Shown here in pieces: positions 1 to 9,146 of a stretch of 64,000 bases of DNA. Each line of letters opens with the position of its first letter. The first letter of the stretch is position 1. A program made the translations under genes and the position numbers. The notes beneath the pieces were generated by a model. It ran no database searches. It was not told the DNA's origin and worked only from the letters and a program-made list of their open reading frames with translations. This DNA comes from Comamonas piscis (GTDB taxonomy: Bacteria; Pseudomonadota; Gammaproteobacteria; Burkholderiales; Burkholderiaceae_C), in contig NZ_CP058554.1 of the NCBI RefSeq assembly GCF_014109725.1, positions 4,340,001 through 4,404,000 of the forward strand, written 5' to 3'.

Positions 1-18
1 GGGGTGCAAGGCTTGCCG

Positions 19-1107
19 TCATGCCACCACCTGCGGCGCATGCTGGGCCAGCTCGCCTTCAAGCTGGGTCAGGCTGGGGGTGACGATGGGGATAAAGGCC
101 GACTCGCGCCAGCGGCGGCCAAAATCGGGCTGCTGGTCTTGCAGGTAGGCGCGGCCTCCCGTCGCCTGCAGCTCCAGCTGCAAGGCCTCTTGCACAAGGC
201 CTGCCAGGCGCATGCGCAATGCAAACAAGGGGCTGACATCGGCGACCCAGCGGTCACCCAGCACGCCCTCCAACAGCTCGGCCTCCACTTGGCCCAGCGT
301 CTTCTGTGCCTCGGTCACGCGGGTGTGCAAAGGGCCACGTGCGCCGCCATCCTGGGCAGCAGCCTGCAACGCGGCACGGGCCAGGCCGATGGACAACGCA
401 CACTGCATGCCCAAAAACCCTGGGCGCGCCGCCTTCAAATACGGTGGCCCGGCCTGTGCCAGCAGCGCCTGGGCGGGCACCGCCACCTGGTTCAGCTGCA
501 GCGCAGCGGTATTGCTGGCACGCATGCCCAGCAGGTCCAGATCGGGCGAGCGCACCAGGCCCGGCAACCCACTCTCCAGCGCCATCACCATCGGCAGGCC
601 GCCGCCTTCGGGCTGCACCGCAGCGGCCACGACAAAACCCTGGCTTCGCACGTTCGACACCCAAGGCAACACGCCATCCAGGCACCAGCCCTGCGCCGCC
701 GGCTTGGCCTGCACCTGCAAAGCCTCGATGCGCGACAGAAACTTGATCACATTGGAGAGGCCCACCGCGCCTGCGATATCGCCGCGCAGCAAGGCATCCC
801 ACCAACGCTCACGGGCGGCATCATTGCCGCTGGCCTGCAGGTAGTGGATAAAGGCGCGCTGACTCCAAAAGACAAATGCCGTCGTCAGCGACAGGCCGGC
901 CACCTCGGTGATCGCAGCAATCGCATCGCGCACATCACCGCCATGGCCGCCTTGCGCGACCGGCAGGCCCGTGCGCAGCAGGTCATGGTGGGCCAGCATC
1001 GGCAGCACGGTGCTGGCCAGCTCGGCCTGGGTATCGAGCACAAAGGCGCGCTGCGCGATATCGCTGCGGGCGCTCTCGGTCAGCATGGGGGACGGGGTGG
1101 TGCGCAT
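19..1107 (-). CDS. acyl-CoA dehydrogenase-like flavoprotein (SfnB/DszC-type)
   Basis: Predicted 362-residue flavoprotein of the acyl-CoA dehydrogenase fold. A helical N-terminal part (QAELASTVLPML), a central segment with GLSNVIKFLSRIEAL, and a helical C-terminal part ending WRESAFIPIVTPSLTQLEGE are visible. The usual C-terminal catalytic YEGT motif is absent, which fits the flavin-monooxygenase-like branch (DszC, SfnB) better than a true beta-oxidation dehydrogenase. The ATG at 1107 was chosen over the longer frame (to 1164) because the extra residues are Arg-rich and unlike the family; 1086 is an alternative. It lies last in an operon with a luciferase-like monooxygenase and an ABC importer, so a role in oxidising the imported compound is inferred. 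The substrate is unknown. Confidence 0.75.
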   Translation of the reverse strand: MRTTPSPMLTESARSDIAQRAFVLDTQAELASTVLPMLAHHDLLRTGLPVAQGGHGGDVRDAIAAITEVAGLSLTTAFVFWSQRAFIHYLQASGNDAARERWWDALLRGDIAGAVGLSNVIKFLSRIEALQVQAKPAAQGWCLDGVLPWVSNVRSQGFVVAAAVQPEGGGLPMVMALESGLPGLVRSPDLDLLGMRASNTAALQLNQVAVPAQALLAQAGPPYLKAARPGFLGMQCALSIGLARAALQAAAQDGGARGPLHTRVTEAQKTLGQVEAELLEGVLGDRWVADVSPLFALRMRLAGLVQEALQLELQATGGRAYLQDQQPDFGRRWRESAFIPIVTPSLTQLEGELAQHAPQVVA

Positions 1108-1378
1108 GGTGCAAGGCCGGCGGCCCCTTTGACATGAACGCCTTGGCTGCCGCTGCCTGGCCACCGGGGCGCAGGTGTGGAGAGCATCAGTCGCATGGTC
1201 AGTTGCCGGACCGGCAAAAAGTCATGGTGGGAGCGCGGGCAGGCCCCGCGCGAGGATGCTGCAGTCTAACGCAACTGCCTTATAGGCTTATTTGACCGAG
1301 CGCATGCAGTCTCGCTGCAGCAGGCGCCAGGGCCACGGCGCGATTCTTGCCACCCCCACCATCCCCTCGCACCCTGGC

Positions 1379-1990
1379 TTAGGCTTGCGCAGCCTCCACC
1401 GCAGGCTCACCCAGGCTCAGCATCAGGCGGTTGGCCCAGTTGAAGAAGGCCGCGCCTTGCAGTGCATCGGCAATCGCATAGTCATCCAGCCCGGCCTGGC
1501 GCAGGCCGTCGATATGGCTGGCATCCAGCGCCAGAGGGGTCTCGGTCAACGCGACCGAGGCGGCAACAATGGCATTCCAGCGCTGCCCCAAATCAGCCTG
1601 CACGCCGTCATCGAGCAGCTTTTGCACATCCTCTTCGCGGCGCGAGAAATGCGAGGCAAAGCGTGCGTGCACCGAGGCGCAGTAAATGCAGCCGTTGAGC
1701 CGGGAGGTGGCCGCAGCGGCCAGCTCGCGCTCGGCGCGGGGCAGGCCACCATCGGGGTTGTAGAAGATGTCCTTGTCGGTGCGGGTGCGCGCGCCCAGGG
1801 TGTCGGGGTCGCGGGCCAGCAGCCGAAAGTACGGTGACTTGGCACGCGAGGCATCGACCAGGCCTTCAAAGTGCCTCGGAGTCAGCTCCGCCTCCGGCAA
1901 GGGGTCAATCCAGGGCAGCCAATCCAGCTGGGCTTGGGTAAAGACCGAGGGTGCCGTGCTGGCTGGGTAGTTCAGGGTGTGGTTGCTCAT
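1379..1990 (-). CDS. alkylhydroperoxidase-domain protein (Avi_7169-like, CMD/AhpD fold)
   Basis: A 203-residue protein of the carboxymuconolactone decarboxylase/AhpD superfamily. The redox motif C-x2-C-x3-H is intact (CIYCASVH, Cys101, Cys104, His108), so a peroxidase or thiol-reductase activity is plausible. Its start overlaps the stop of the next upstream gene by 4 bp (ATGA), showing translational coupling with a second CMD-type protein. Proteins of this kind regularly occur with the luciferase-like monooxygenase and dipeptide-type ABC transporter found here. They may remove peroxide produced by uncoupled flavin chemistry. That role is inference; the physiological substrate is not known. 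Confidence 0.8.
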   Translation of the reverse strand: MSNHTLNYPASTAPSVFTQAQLDWLPWIDPLPEAELTPRHFEGLVDASRAKSPYFRLLARDPDTLGARTRTDKDIFYNPDGGLPRAERELAAAATSRLNGCIYCASVHARFASHFSRREEDVQKLLDDGVQADLGQRWNAIVAASVALTETPLALDASHIDGLRQAGLDDYAIADALQGAAFFNWANRLMLSLGEPAVEAAQA

Positions 1991-2655
1991 GCAGCGCTCT
2001 CTTCAGCGGTGGGTTGTTGGGCAGCGGTGGATGGAGCGGGATGGGCTTGCAACAAGCGCAGGCCTGCCACCACGCGGATCTGAAAGGCCAGAAAGGACAC
2101 CAGCTGCGACAGCACCACAATGTCTGTCTCGCTCCAGCCGGCATCCAGCAAGCCTTGTAGATGCGTGGCCTGGGCATCGCGGGGGTGGAAGGCCAGCAGA
2201 TGCGCATGCGCCAGGCCGGCGGACAGGCGCTCACCCAGCACGGCGCGGCTCTGCGCGCCAACGGCGTAGACGGGGCCGGCCTGGTTTTCGGCGCTCAAAA
2301 GGCCTCGCGGGTACTGGCCATACGGCCCGCTGGCCAGGCCTTGCGCCACTTCGGCATCAATCGCTTTGCCCAGCGCCAGGCTGGCCTGGGTGGCCAGTGC
2401 ATCGCGGTAAAAGCGCTGCACCTGCGGCTGCTGGTGCAGGCCGGCCACAAAGGCGGCAACGGCTAGGCGCTCGTTCAGCGGCCAATGGCTGCTGAGCGGC
2501 GCGCGGGGCGCCAACAGCGCCAGAAAGCTTTGCTGGGCCTGCGCGCGTGCCTGCAGGCGGTGGCGGCGCACGGCGTCCAAATGGCTGCCCGGCGCTATGC
2601 CGGCGAGCTGGTCAATCACGTCATCGCCAGGCGATGGGTTCCATGCAGAAGTCAT
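1987..2655 (-). CDS. CMD-domain protein (Avi_7170-like)
   Basis: A 222-residue protein related to the carboxymuconolactone decarboxylase/AhpD superfamily. It has the helical core (LLDAGWSETDIVVLSQLVSF) but no Cys-x2-Cys pair, so it probably does not act as a thiol peroxidase itself and may pair with the AhpD-like product encoded immediately downstream, with which it overlaps by 4 bp. It starts 20 bp after the luciferase-like gene ends. The paired arrangement of one Cys-containing and one Cys-free CMD protein is typical of this operon type. No reaction can be assigned from sequence. Confidence 0.75.
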   Translation of the reverse strand: MTSAWNPSPGDDVIDQLAGIAPGSHLDAVRRHRLQARAQAQQSFLALLAPRAPLSSHWPLNERLAVAAFVAGLHQQPQVQRFYRDALATQASLALGKAIDAEVAQGLASGPYGQYPRGLLSAENQAGPVYAVGAQSRAVLGERLSAGLAHAHLLAFHPRDAQATHLQGLLDAGWSETDIVVLSQLVSFLAFQIRVVAGLRLLQAHPAPSTAAQQPTAEESAA

Positions 2656-2675
2656 AGCGGTATCACTCCAAAAAA

Positions 2676-3776
2676 TCAGGCCAGTGCCGGTACCGGCACG
2701 GGGAAAGAGGCGGTTGCGGGTGGCGCCAGCGCGTCCTCGCGGCGCCAGCCCAGCGCTGGCGCCACGTACTGCGCCGTCAGCGCGATCGAGCGCAGGATGT
2801 CGGCATGTGGCGGGTCGATCGAATGCACCTGGAAGGAGATATCGGTTGCCCGCGCCAAGGCGGTGTCGGCGCGCAAGGACGCAATCACGTCATCGGGCGT
2901 GCCCACATGCACGTCGTAGGCGGCCAGCAGCTGGGCCAGCGGTGCATCTGGACCCCATTGGCTGGCAGGGCCGCTAGGGTTGGCAGCGGCGGCACGCGCC
3001 AGGCTGCGGCGCAAGCCGACCTCGGCTAGCTGCAAGGCACGCTGGCGGTCTTCGGCCACAAACAAGGTGCGCGATCCCAGGATGCGCCGCGCGGCCCCAG
3101 CCGGCAATGCCGCCAGGTAGGTGTCGATCAAGGGGTTCTGGATATCGGCCAGGCTGGCTGCGGGCGCCTCGGCGCTGCGGGGCTGGGTGCGCGACAGCAT
3201 CAGCCCATCGCCAGCCAGACCAGCGCGCTCGGCGCCAGCGGCCGAGAACGTGGCCTGCCAGATGCGCGCCAGCAACTGCGGCGCGGCGGGGTAAAGGCGA
3301 TCGCCCCCTGGCAGCGGCAAACCTGCCCAGGCATTTCGCAGCACGGCCAGGTGCTGTGCATAGATGCGGGCGCGGTCATCGCTGCGCAGGCCAAAGGCGG
3401 TAAAGGATTCGGGCGTGCCACCAGTGCCCAGCCCCAACTCCAGGCGGCCACCCGACAGCAGATCCAGCACCGCCGCATCTTCGGCGACACGGATGGGGTT
3501 CTCCATCGGCAAGGTGATGATGCCGGTGCCCAGGCGGATGCGCTGGGTGCGCGCCGCCACCTGGCTCAGAAACACCAGCGGTGCGGGCAGTCCTCCTTCG
3601 GCTTCATGAAAGTGGTGCTGCGCCACCCAGGCCGTGTCAAAGCCATGGGCCTCGGCATGCTGGATCTGCGCGGTCACCAGTCGGTAGCGCTCCGCCGCGC
3701 TGGCCTGGTCGAGCAGGCGGCTAAAAAAGCCCAGGCGTTTTCTAGGCGGCGAGTTGGGTGATGGGCTCGGGTTCAT
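2676..3776 (-). CDS. luciferase-like FMN-dependent monooxygenase (KPN_01858-like)
   Basis: A 366-residue protein of the bacterial luciferase-like superfamily (TIM barrel, FMNH2-dependent). Diagnostic segments are GFDTAWVAQHHF near residue 45, RIRLGTGIITLP, and GRLELGLGTGG. No reductase partner is encoded next to it, so reduced flavin must come from elsewhere. The first 35 bp overlap the 3' end of the ABC ATPase gene in another frame, indicating tight coupling. Family members attack sulfonates, sulfones, nitriloacetate or long-chain aldehydes. The linked importer and acyl-CoA-dehydrogenase-like flavoprotein suggest a xenobiotic or organosulfur substrate, but this is inference only. Confidence 0.85.
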   Translation of the reverse strand: MNPSPSPNSPPRKRLGFFSRLLDQASAAERYRLVTAQIQHAEAHGFDTAWVAQHHFHEAEGGLPAPLVFLSQVAARTQRIRLGTGIITLPMENPIRVAEDAAVLDLLSGGRLELGLGTGGTPESFTAFGLRSDDRARIYAQHLAVLRNAWAGLPLPGGDRLYPAAPQLLARIWQATFSAAGAERAGLAGDGLMLSRTQPRSAEAPAASLADIQNPLIDTYLAALPAGAARRILGSRTLFVAEDRQRALQLAEVGLRRSLARAAAANPSGPASQWGPDAPLAQLLAAYDVHVGTPDDVIASLRADTALARATDISFQVHSIDPPHADILRSIALTAQYVAPALGWRREDALAPPATASFPVPVPALA

Positions 3777-5385
3777 GGTGAAGTCTTTTTCCGGGAATGG
3801 CAGCGATCAGCTCGCGCGTATAGGCACTGGTGGGGCGCGAGAAGACCTCGTCCACCGGCCCGGCATCGACCTGGCGGCCGCCTTGCAACACCGAGACGGT
3901 GTCGGCAATCTGGCGCACCACGGCCAGGTCGTGCGAGATAAAGAGATAGGTCAGTTGCAGCTCGCGCTGCAGCTGGTCCAGCAGCGCCAGAATCTGCGCT
4001 TGCACGGTCACATCGAGGGCGGACACGGCCTCGTCTAGCACCAGCACGCGGGGCTGCAGAATCAGCGCCCGGGCAATGGCCACGCGCTGGCGCTGGCCGC
4101 CCGAGAGCGCACGCGGCCGCCGCGCCAGCACTGCGGGCGGCAGGCCTACGCGGGCCAGCATGTCGTGTACGCGGCGCTCGCGCTCGGCAGGCGCCAAGCG
4201 CTCAAAATTCAACAAGGGTTCTTCGATGATCGCGTAGATGCTCTGGCGCGGATCGAGCGAGCTGAACGGGTTCTGGTAGACCAACTGCACGGTTTTGCGG
4301 AACTGGCGCAAGGCCTCGCCGCGCAAGGCGGTCACATCGATGCCTTCCACCGTGATGCGGCCCGAGGTTGGCTTGCCAAAGCCCACCACATCGCGGATGG
4401 TCGTGGTCTTGCCCGAGCCGGACTCACCCACAATCGCATGCGTGCTGCCCCGTGGCACCTCGAACGAGATGCCTGCGACGGCACGGAAGGGCTGCGGGCT
4501 GCCGGCCACCGCAAAGTCATGCACCAGGTCGCGCACCACAATCGCTGGCTCTACCGCCAGCGCCCGTGGCGCTCGCGCCGGCGCCGTGCCCAGTGATGGC
4601 GCATCGGCCAGCAATTGGCGCGTATAGCGGCTTTGCGGGTTGCGCAGCACATCGGCCGTGGGCCCTTGCTCCTGGATGCGGCCGGCCTGCAGAACGACGA
4701 GGCGGTTGGCGCGGTCGGCGGCCACGCCCAGGTCATGCGTTACCAGCAGCACGGCGGTGCCAAACTCGCGGCGCAGGTCGTCGATCAGATCGAGGATGCG
4801 GCGCTGCACCGTCACATCGAGCGCGCTGGTGGGCTCATCGGCAATGATCAGCGCAGGCTGCAGCGCAATCGCGATGGCGATCAGCACGCGCTGCTTCATG
4901 CCGCCAGATAGCTCATGCGGATACTGGCGCGCCCGCAGCTCGGGCTGCGACAGCCCCACTTTGTGCAGCAGCTCCAGCACGCGCTGGGCAATCGCCTTTT
5001 TGTCGCGCCAGCCATGCAGGCGCAGCATCTCACCGACCTGGTCGCCAACGGTGCGTACCGGGTTCAGCGAGGTTGTAGGATCCTGCGGAATCAGGCTGAC
5101 GACCTTGCCCCGCAGCGCCTGCAATTGGCGCTGCGACCAGCCGGCCACGTCGGTGCCATTGATGCGGATGCTGCCGGCCTGCACCCGGCCGTTGTCGGCC
5201 AGCAGGCCGATGATGGACTGGGCGGTGGTCGTCTTGCCCGAGCCGGATTCGCCGACCAGGGCCAGCACCTCACCGGCGGCGATGGAGAACGAGACCTCAT
5301 GCACGGTGCGCTGCTCGGCCTGGCCATCGTGGTAGGCGATCGACAGGTTCTCGACCTGCAGTACGGGAATGGCAGCTTCGGTCAT
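3742..5385 (-). CDS. ABC transporter ATP-binding protein, fused double-ATPase (DppD-DppF-like)
   Basis: A 547-residue protein with two complete nucleotide-binding domains in tandem, equivalent to fused DppD and DppF. Domain 1 has Walker A GESGSGKTT (residues 45-53), signature LSGGMKQR and Walker B LIIADEPTSALD. Domain 2 has GESGSGKTTT, LSGGQRQR and VLVLDEAVSALD. The ATG at 5385 has GGAGG a few bases upstream and overlaps the permease stop (ATGA); a longer in-frame opening to 5520 lies inside the permease gene and was not used. It energises the importer formed by the two upstream permeases and the lipoprotein. Both ATP sites look intact. Confidence 0.93.
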   Translation of the reverse strand: MTEAAIPVLQVENLSIAYHDGQAEQRTVHEVSFSIAAGEVLALVGESGSGKTTTAQSIIGLLADNGRVQAGSIRINGTDVAGWSQRQLQALRGKVVSLIPQDPTTSLNPVRTVGDQVGEMLRLHGWRDKKAIAQRVLELLHKVGLSQPELRARQYPHELSGGMKQRVLIAIAIALQPALIIADEPTSALDVTVQRRILDLIDDLRREFGTAVLLVTHDLGVAADRANRLVVLQAGRIQEQGPTADVLRNPQSRYTRQLLADAPSLGTAPARAPRALAVEPAIVVRDLVHDFAVAGSPQPFRAVAGISFEVPRGSTHAIVGESGSGKTTTIRDVVGFGKPTSGRITVEGIDVTALRGEALRQFRKTVQLVYQNPFSSLDPRQSIYAIIEEPLLNFERLAPAERERRVHDMLARVGLPPAVLARRPRALSGGQRQRVAIARALILQPRVLVLDEAVSALDVTVQAQILALLDQLQRELQLTYLFISHDLAVVRQIADTVSVLQGGRQVDAGPVDEVFSRPTSAYTRELIAAIPGKRLHHEPEPITQLAA

Positions 5386-6341
5386 GCGCGCCTCCGGGTC
5401 AGATCGGCGCTGATATGGTTGGCCGCCAGCACCACCGCTGCCACCAGCAGGCCAGGCGCAGCGGTCAGCCACCAGGCGGTGGCCATGTAGTTGCGGCCTT
5501 CGGCAATCAGCAGACCCCATTCCGGCGTGGGCGGCGGCGCGCCATAGCCCAGAAAGCCCAGGGTGGAGATCGCCAGAATGGCCGAGCCAAACTGCAGCGC
5601 CGCCAGCGCGATCACCGAGGTCAGCGAGTTGGGCAGCACATGGCGCCAGAGCACGGCCGCAAAGCGCCCGCCACTGCCGAATGCCGCCTCCACATAGTCA
5701 GAGCGGCGCACCCGCACCACTTCCGAGCGCAGCAGGCGCGCAAAGCTCGCAACCGACACGATGCCGACGGCCAGCGCCGCGTTCACCGTGCCAAAGCCCA
5801 GGATGATGATCACCGACAGCGACAGCAGCAGCGAGGGCACGGACAGCAGCACATCGACGATGCGCATCACCGCGTCCTCCACCCAGCCGCCAGAAGCGCC
5901 TGCGACCAGGCCCAAAAAGCTGCCGAGCAGCAAGCCGACGCTCACCGCTACAAAGGCGCCGCTGAGCGAATGCACGGCGCCATAGACCAGGCGCGCATAG
6001 CTGTCGCGGCCCAGCGCGTCCGTCCCCAGCCAATGCGCGGCGCTAGGCGGCTGCAGCTGCTGGCCGGCCGTGCCCAGCACCGGGTTGTAGCTGCTGAACC
6101 AGCCCGGCGCGATGGCCCACAGCGCTACCAGCGCCAGTACGCCCCAGGCCAGCAACAGGCCCAGCGGCGCGGCACGCAGGCGCCGCAAGGCGGCAGAGAA
6201 GATGGCAGGCAGGCCTGGCGCGGCAAACCGCTGCGGCGCAGCCTGCACTGCAACGCTGGCCGTGCCACGCGCTGCGCCCAGCAGGGCCGGCTCGGCGGCC
6301 AGGGCCCCAAGGCCGACGGTAGATGATGTGCTTGCAGACAT
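5382..6341 (-). CDS. ABC transporter permease (DppC/OppC-like)
   Basis: A 319-residue inner-membrane permease of the dipeptide/oligopeptide/nickel class. It has a short cytoplasmic N-terminus and about six membrane segments. The ATPase-contact EAA loop is seen as EAAFGSGGRFAAVLWRHVLPN-like sequence near residue 225. The ATG at 6341 was selected because the stop of the upstream permease lies at 6344-6346, only 2 bp away, and its own stop overlaps the ATPase start by 4 bp. It pairs with the DppB-like permease encoded just before it. Confidence 0.93.
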   Translation of the reverse strand: MSASTSSTVGLGALAAEPALLGAARGTASVAVQAAPQRFAAPGLPAIFSAALRRLRAAPLGLLLAWGVLALVALWAIAPGWFSSYNPVLGTAGQQLQPPSAAHWLGTDALGRDSYARLVYGAVHSLSGAFVAVSVGLLLGSFLGLVAGASGGWVEDAVMRIVDVLLSVPSLLLSLSVIIILGFGTVNAALAVGIVSVASFARLLRSEVVRVRRSDYVEAAFGSGGRFAAVLWRHVLPNSLTSVIALAALQFGSAILAISTLGFLGYGAPPPTPEWGLLIAEGRNYMATAWWLTAAPGLLVAAVVLAANHISADLTRRRA

Positions 6342-6343
6342 GG

Positions 6344-7288
6344 TCAAACTCCCAAACGGTTGCGCAAACGCGGGTCGAACAGCGGGTAGAGCAGGTCCAC
6401 CGCAAGATTGATCAGCACAAAGGCGGTGGCCGAGATGACCACGACGGCCTGCAGCACGGCGCTGTCCTGGTTGCCGACGGCCTGCTGGGTCAGGCTGCCC
6501 AGGCCATTGAGGCCAAAGACGGCCTCGGTCACCACGGCGCCGCCCAGCAGCTCGCCAAACAGCACGCCGGCCATCGTCAGCATCGGCAGCGCGGCATTGC
6601 CGGCCACATGGCGCAGCAGCAGCCAGAGGCGCGGAGCGCCCTTGGCGCGTGCCACGGCCACAAAGGGCTGGGTCAGCACCTCGTCCACATTGCGCAGCAG
6701 GATCTGCGCCAGCGGCGCGGCAATCGGTATCGCCAAGGTCAGGGTCGGCAGCACCAGGCCCTGCCATTTGCCGGGGTTGATCACGGGGATCCAGCCCAGG
6801 CGGAACGACACCAGCTGGATCAGCACAATGCCCAGCCAGAACACGGGCACCGAGACAAACACGGAGGGCAGCGCATACAGCGCGCCACGCAGCCAGCGCC
6901 AGGGCGCCAGCTGGGCCAGCAGTGCCAGCGCGATGGCCAACACCAGCGCCAGCGCAAAGCCCAGGCTGGCCAGGCGCAAGGTAGGCGGCAGGCTGGTGGC
7001 CAGCCCCTGGCTGACCGGCACGCCGGCCTGCAGCGAGTAGCCAAAGTTGCCGCTGGCAAAGCCCGTCAGGCTGTGCCAGTACTGCTGCCACACGGGCTGG
7101 TCGGCGCCATAGGCGGCGCGGATGTCGGCCACCTCCTGCGGGCCCAGGCCCAACTCGGGGCTCAGGAACTTGATCAGCAGCGCATCGCCGGGTAACAGCT
7201 GCAGCAGCAGGAAGGACGCGGTGAACGCCGCCCAAAGCACCAGCAGCGCCTGGGCACTGCGCCGGGCCAGATAGGGATAGAAGGACAT
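6344..7288 (-). CDS. ABC transporter permease (DppB/OppB-like)
   Basis: A 314-residue inner-membrane permease of the dipeptide-type ABC importers. The N-terminal helix (RRSAQALLVLWAAFTASFLL) and about five further membrane segments are evident, and the cytoplasmic EAA-like loop reads ARAKGAPRLWLLLRHVAGN. A ribosome binding site (AGGAG) precedes the ATG at 7288. The gene lies 34 bp downstream of the substrate-binding lipoprotein and 2 bp upstream of the second permease, as in a single polycistronic unit. Substrate specificity is set by the binding protein and cannot be read here. Confidence 0.92.
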   Translation of the reverse strand: MSFYPYLARRSAQALLVLWAAFTASFLLLQLLPGDALLIKFLSPELGLGPQEVADIRAAYGADQPVWQQYWHSLTGFASGNFGYSLQAGVPVSQGLATSLPPTLRLASLGFALALVLAIALALLAQLAPWRWLRGALYALPSVFVSVPVFWLGIVLIQLVSFRLGWIPVINPGKWQGLVLPTLTLAIPIAAPLAQILLRNVDEVLTQPFVAVARAKGAPRLWLLLRHVAGNAALPMLTMAGVLFGELLGGAVVTEAVFGLNGLGSLTQQAVGNQDSAVLQAVVVISATAFVLINLAVDLLYPLFDPRLRNRLGV

Positions 7289-7322
7289 CGAATTGCTCCT
7301 TGCCGCTCAGCGGGACTGCGCC

Positions 7323-8993
7323 TTAGCGCTTGGCCAGCCAGGTGCTGTAAAAGCTCGGGCGCCCCACCGCCTCAAAGCCCACATCGCGCACCCAGGGGGC
7401 AGCGGCAAAGGCCTGCGGCTCTTCAAAAACGGGGATCACATAGGCCTGGTCGATGAGGTAGTTCTGTACCTCGGCCGTCAGCGCCAGGCGCTTCTGCGCA
7501 TCGGTCTGCGCGGCAATCGCCTCCAGCAGGCCATTGAGCTGCGGATCGACAAAGCCCTTGACCTTCTGGCTCACACCGCCCTGCTGCAGCAGCACGTTGC
7601 GGTTGGTCGGGTAGTAGTTGCTCTTGATCACATCGGGATCGGCGCGGCCCACCATGCCAGGGGCCACCGGGGTCTTTTCCGGATCGAGGTTATCGACGAT
7701 GCGCACGCCGGCATCGCCGCTGAGCACCTGCAGCTTGACCCCCACCTTGCCCCACTGCTGGGCCACCAGCTGCAAGGTCTCCTTGTTCTGCGGCTGGGGC
7801 AGCGAGTCATAGGCGGCCAGCACCAGGGCGCGGCCATCCTTTTGGCGGATGCCATCCGGCCCCGGTGTCCAGCCTGCGCTGTCCAGCAACTGCTGGGCCT
7901 TTTGCGGGTCGTAGGCGAGCTTGCTGGCCAGGTTGACATAGCCCTGCGCGCTGGCCGCGATCACCGAGGTGGCCTGCGGGTAGTTGTGCGAGAACAGGGT
8001 CTGCACGACCTCCTGGGTATTGGTGGCATGCAGCAACGCCTGGCGCACCTTCAGATCGGCGACCAGCGCGTTGTCGGGGCGGAAAACAATGCTGTTGTTC
8101 ACGCCCCGCGTGGAGGGCGCGTAGATGACAAACTTCTGCTCTTCCACCCGCTTTTCGTCATAGGCCTGCACCTGGCGGATCACACCGGCCTGGCCCGACA
8201 ACAGCGCGCCAATGCGCACGCTGTCCTCCGGGGTGACGATAAAGCGCACCTCATCCAGGCGCGCGCGGCCCTGGTGCGCCAGCTGCGCAGGGCCCCAGCT
8301 GTAGTCCTTGCGGGCCGACAGCAGCAGCTCCTTGCCCAGGGTCTCGCTGGTCACCACAAAGGGGCCCGAGCCAATGATCTTGGTGGCATCGCCCAGCTCG
8401 TCAAACGGGCGCTCCAGGGTCTGCAAGGCCACCAGGCCCGAGCCGATCACCGAGGTGCCTTGCAGGAAGCCCGGCGAGGGCTTGCTGAAGTAGAACTTCA
8501 CCGTCAGCGGGCCCAGCACTTCGCTGCGCTCGTAGTTGTTGATGACCTCGGACACCGGCAGCTTGAGCGCCTTGTTGCCGCGCCCATAGGTGTCAAAGTT
8601 CTTGGCCACCGCTGCCGCATCCAGCGGCGTGCCGTCGGAGAAAGTCACGCCTGGGCGCAGCTCGAAGCTAAACTCGGTCGCGCTGTCGTTGATGGTCCAG
8701 CTTTTGGCGATCCAGGGCTGGATCTCCAGCGTCTTGGGGTCCTGATAGGTGAGCTTGTCTGTAATCTGGTTGAGCACGCCGCCGTTCGGGTAGAAGCCAC
8801 CCGCTGGCGGATAGAGGTTGGTATGCGCCTGCTGCTCCAGGTACACCAGCGCGCCGCCGCTGGCGGGGCCGTTATCGGCCTTGGCCTCGGCCACGCTCTC
8901 GGTCTTGGAGCAGGCCGACAGCACCCCACCCAGCACCAGCAATGCCGCACTCCATACCGCCAATTTCTTGAATTTATTCGCTTTCAACACCAC
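7323..8993 (-). CDS. ABC transporter substrate-binding lipoprotein (family 5, KPN_01854-like)
   Basis: A large (about 556-residue) periplasmic solute-binding protein of the dipeptide/nickel family. A lipoprotein signal (KFKKLAVWSAALLVLGG then LSAC, lipid-modified Cys28) precedes the mature domain, which contains family blocks such as FSFELRPGVTFSDGTPLDA. The start chosen is GTG 8993 because GAGGG lies 6 bases upstream and the resulting signal peptide is classical; GTG 8990, ATG 9014 and GTG 9038 are alternatives. It is the first gene of the operon, so the promoter should lie in the inverted-repeat-rich gap upstream. The ligand is unknown; companion oxidative enzymes argue against a simple peptide. 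Confidence 0.88.
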   Translation of the reverse strand: MVLKANKFKKLAVWSAALLVLGGVLSACSKTESVAEAKADNGPASGGALVYLEQQAHTNLYPPAGGFYPNGGVLNQITDKLTYQDPKTLEIQPWIAKSWTINDSATEFSFELRPGVTFSDGTPLDAAAVAKNFDTYGRGNKALKLPVSEVINNYERSEVLGPLTVKFYFSKPSPGFLQGTSVIGSGLVALQTLERPFDELGDATKIIGSGPFVVTSETLGKELLLSARKDYSWGPAQLAHQGRARLDEVRFIVTPEDSVRIGALLSGQAGVIRQVQAYDEKRVEEQKFVIYAPSTRGVNNSIVFRPDNALVADLKVRQALLHATNTQEVVQTLFSHNYPQATSVIAASAQGYVNLASKLAYDPQKAQQLLDSAGWTPGPDGIRQKDGRALVLAAYDSLPQPQNKETLQLVAQQWGKVGVKLQVLSGDAGVRIVDNLDPEKTPVAPGMVGRADPDVIKSNYYPTNRNVLLQQGGVSQKVKGFVDPQLNGLLEAIAAQTDAQKRLALTAEVQNYLIDQAYVIPVFEEPQAFAAAPWVRDVGFEAVGRPSFYSTWLAKR

Positions 8994-9146
8994 GCACCAC
9001 CCTCGCTCGCCCATGGGCACATTTGCCTGCACCGGCACGCCAACCTCGGCCGCCGGGCAGCGGCACCCTTGCAGAAAGTGCCGCCATCTGGGTTAGTCAT
9101 GCTAGGCATTTGCCGCGCGCTGAGAAGGTATTTTTCGGAGCATCGA

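Noticed and set aside
4..1137. 377-residue plus-strand frame at the left end
   Set aside because: Mirror of the acyl-CoA-dehydrogenase-like gene; low-complexity His/Gln/Arg composition.
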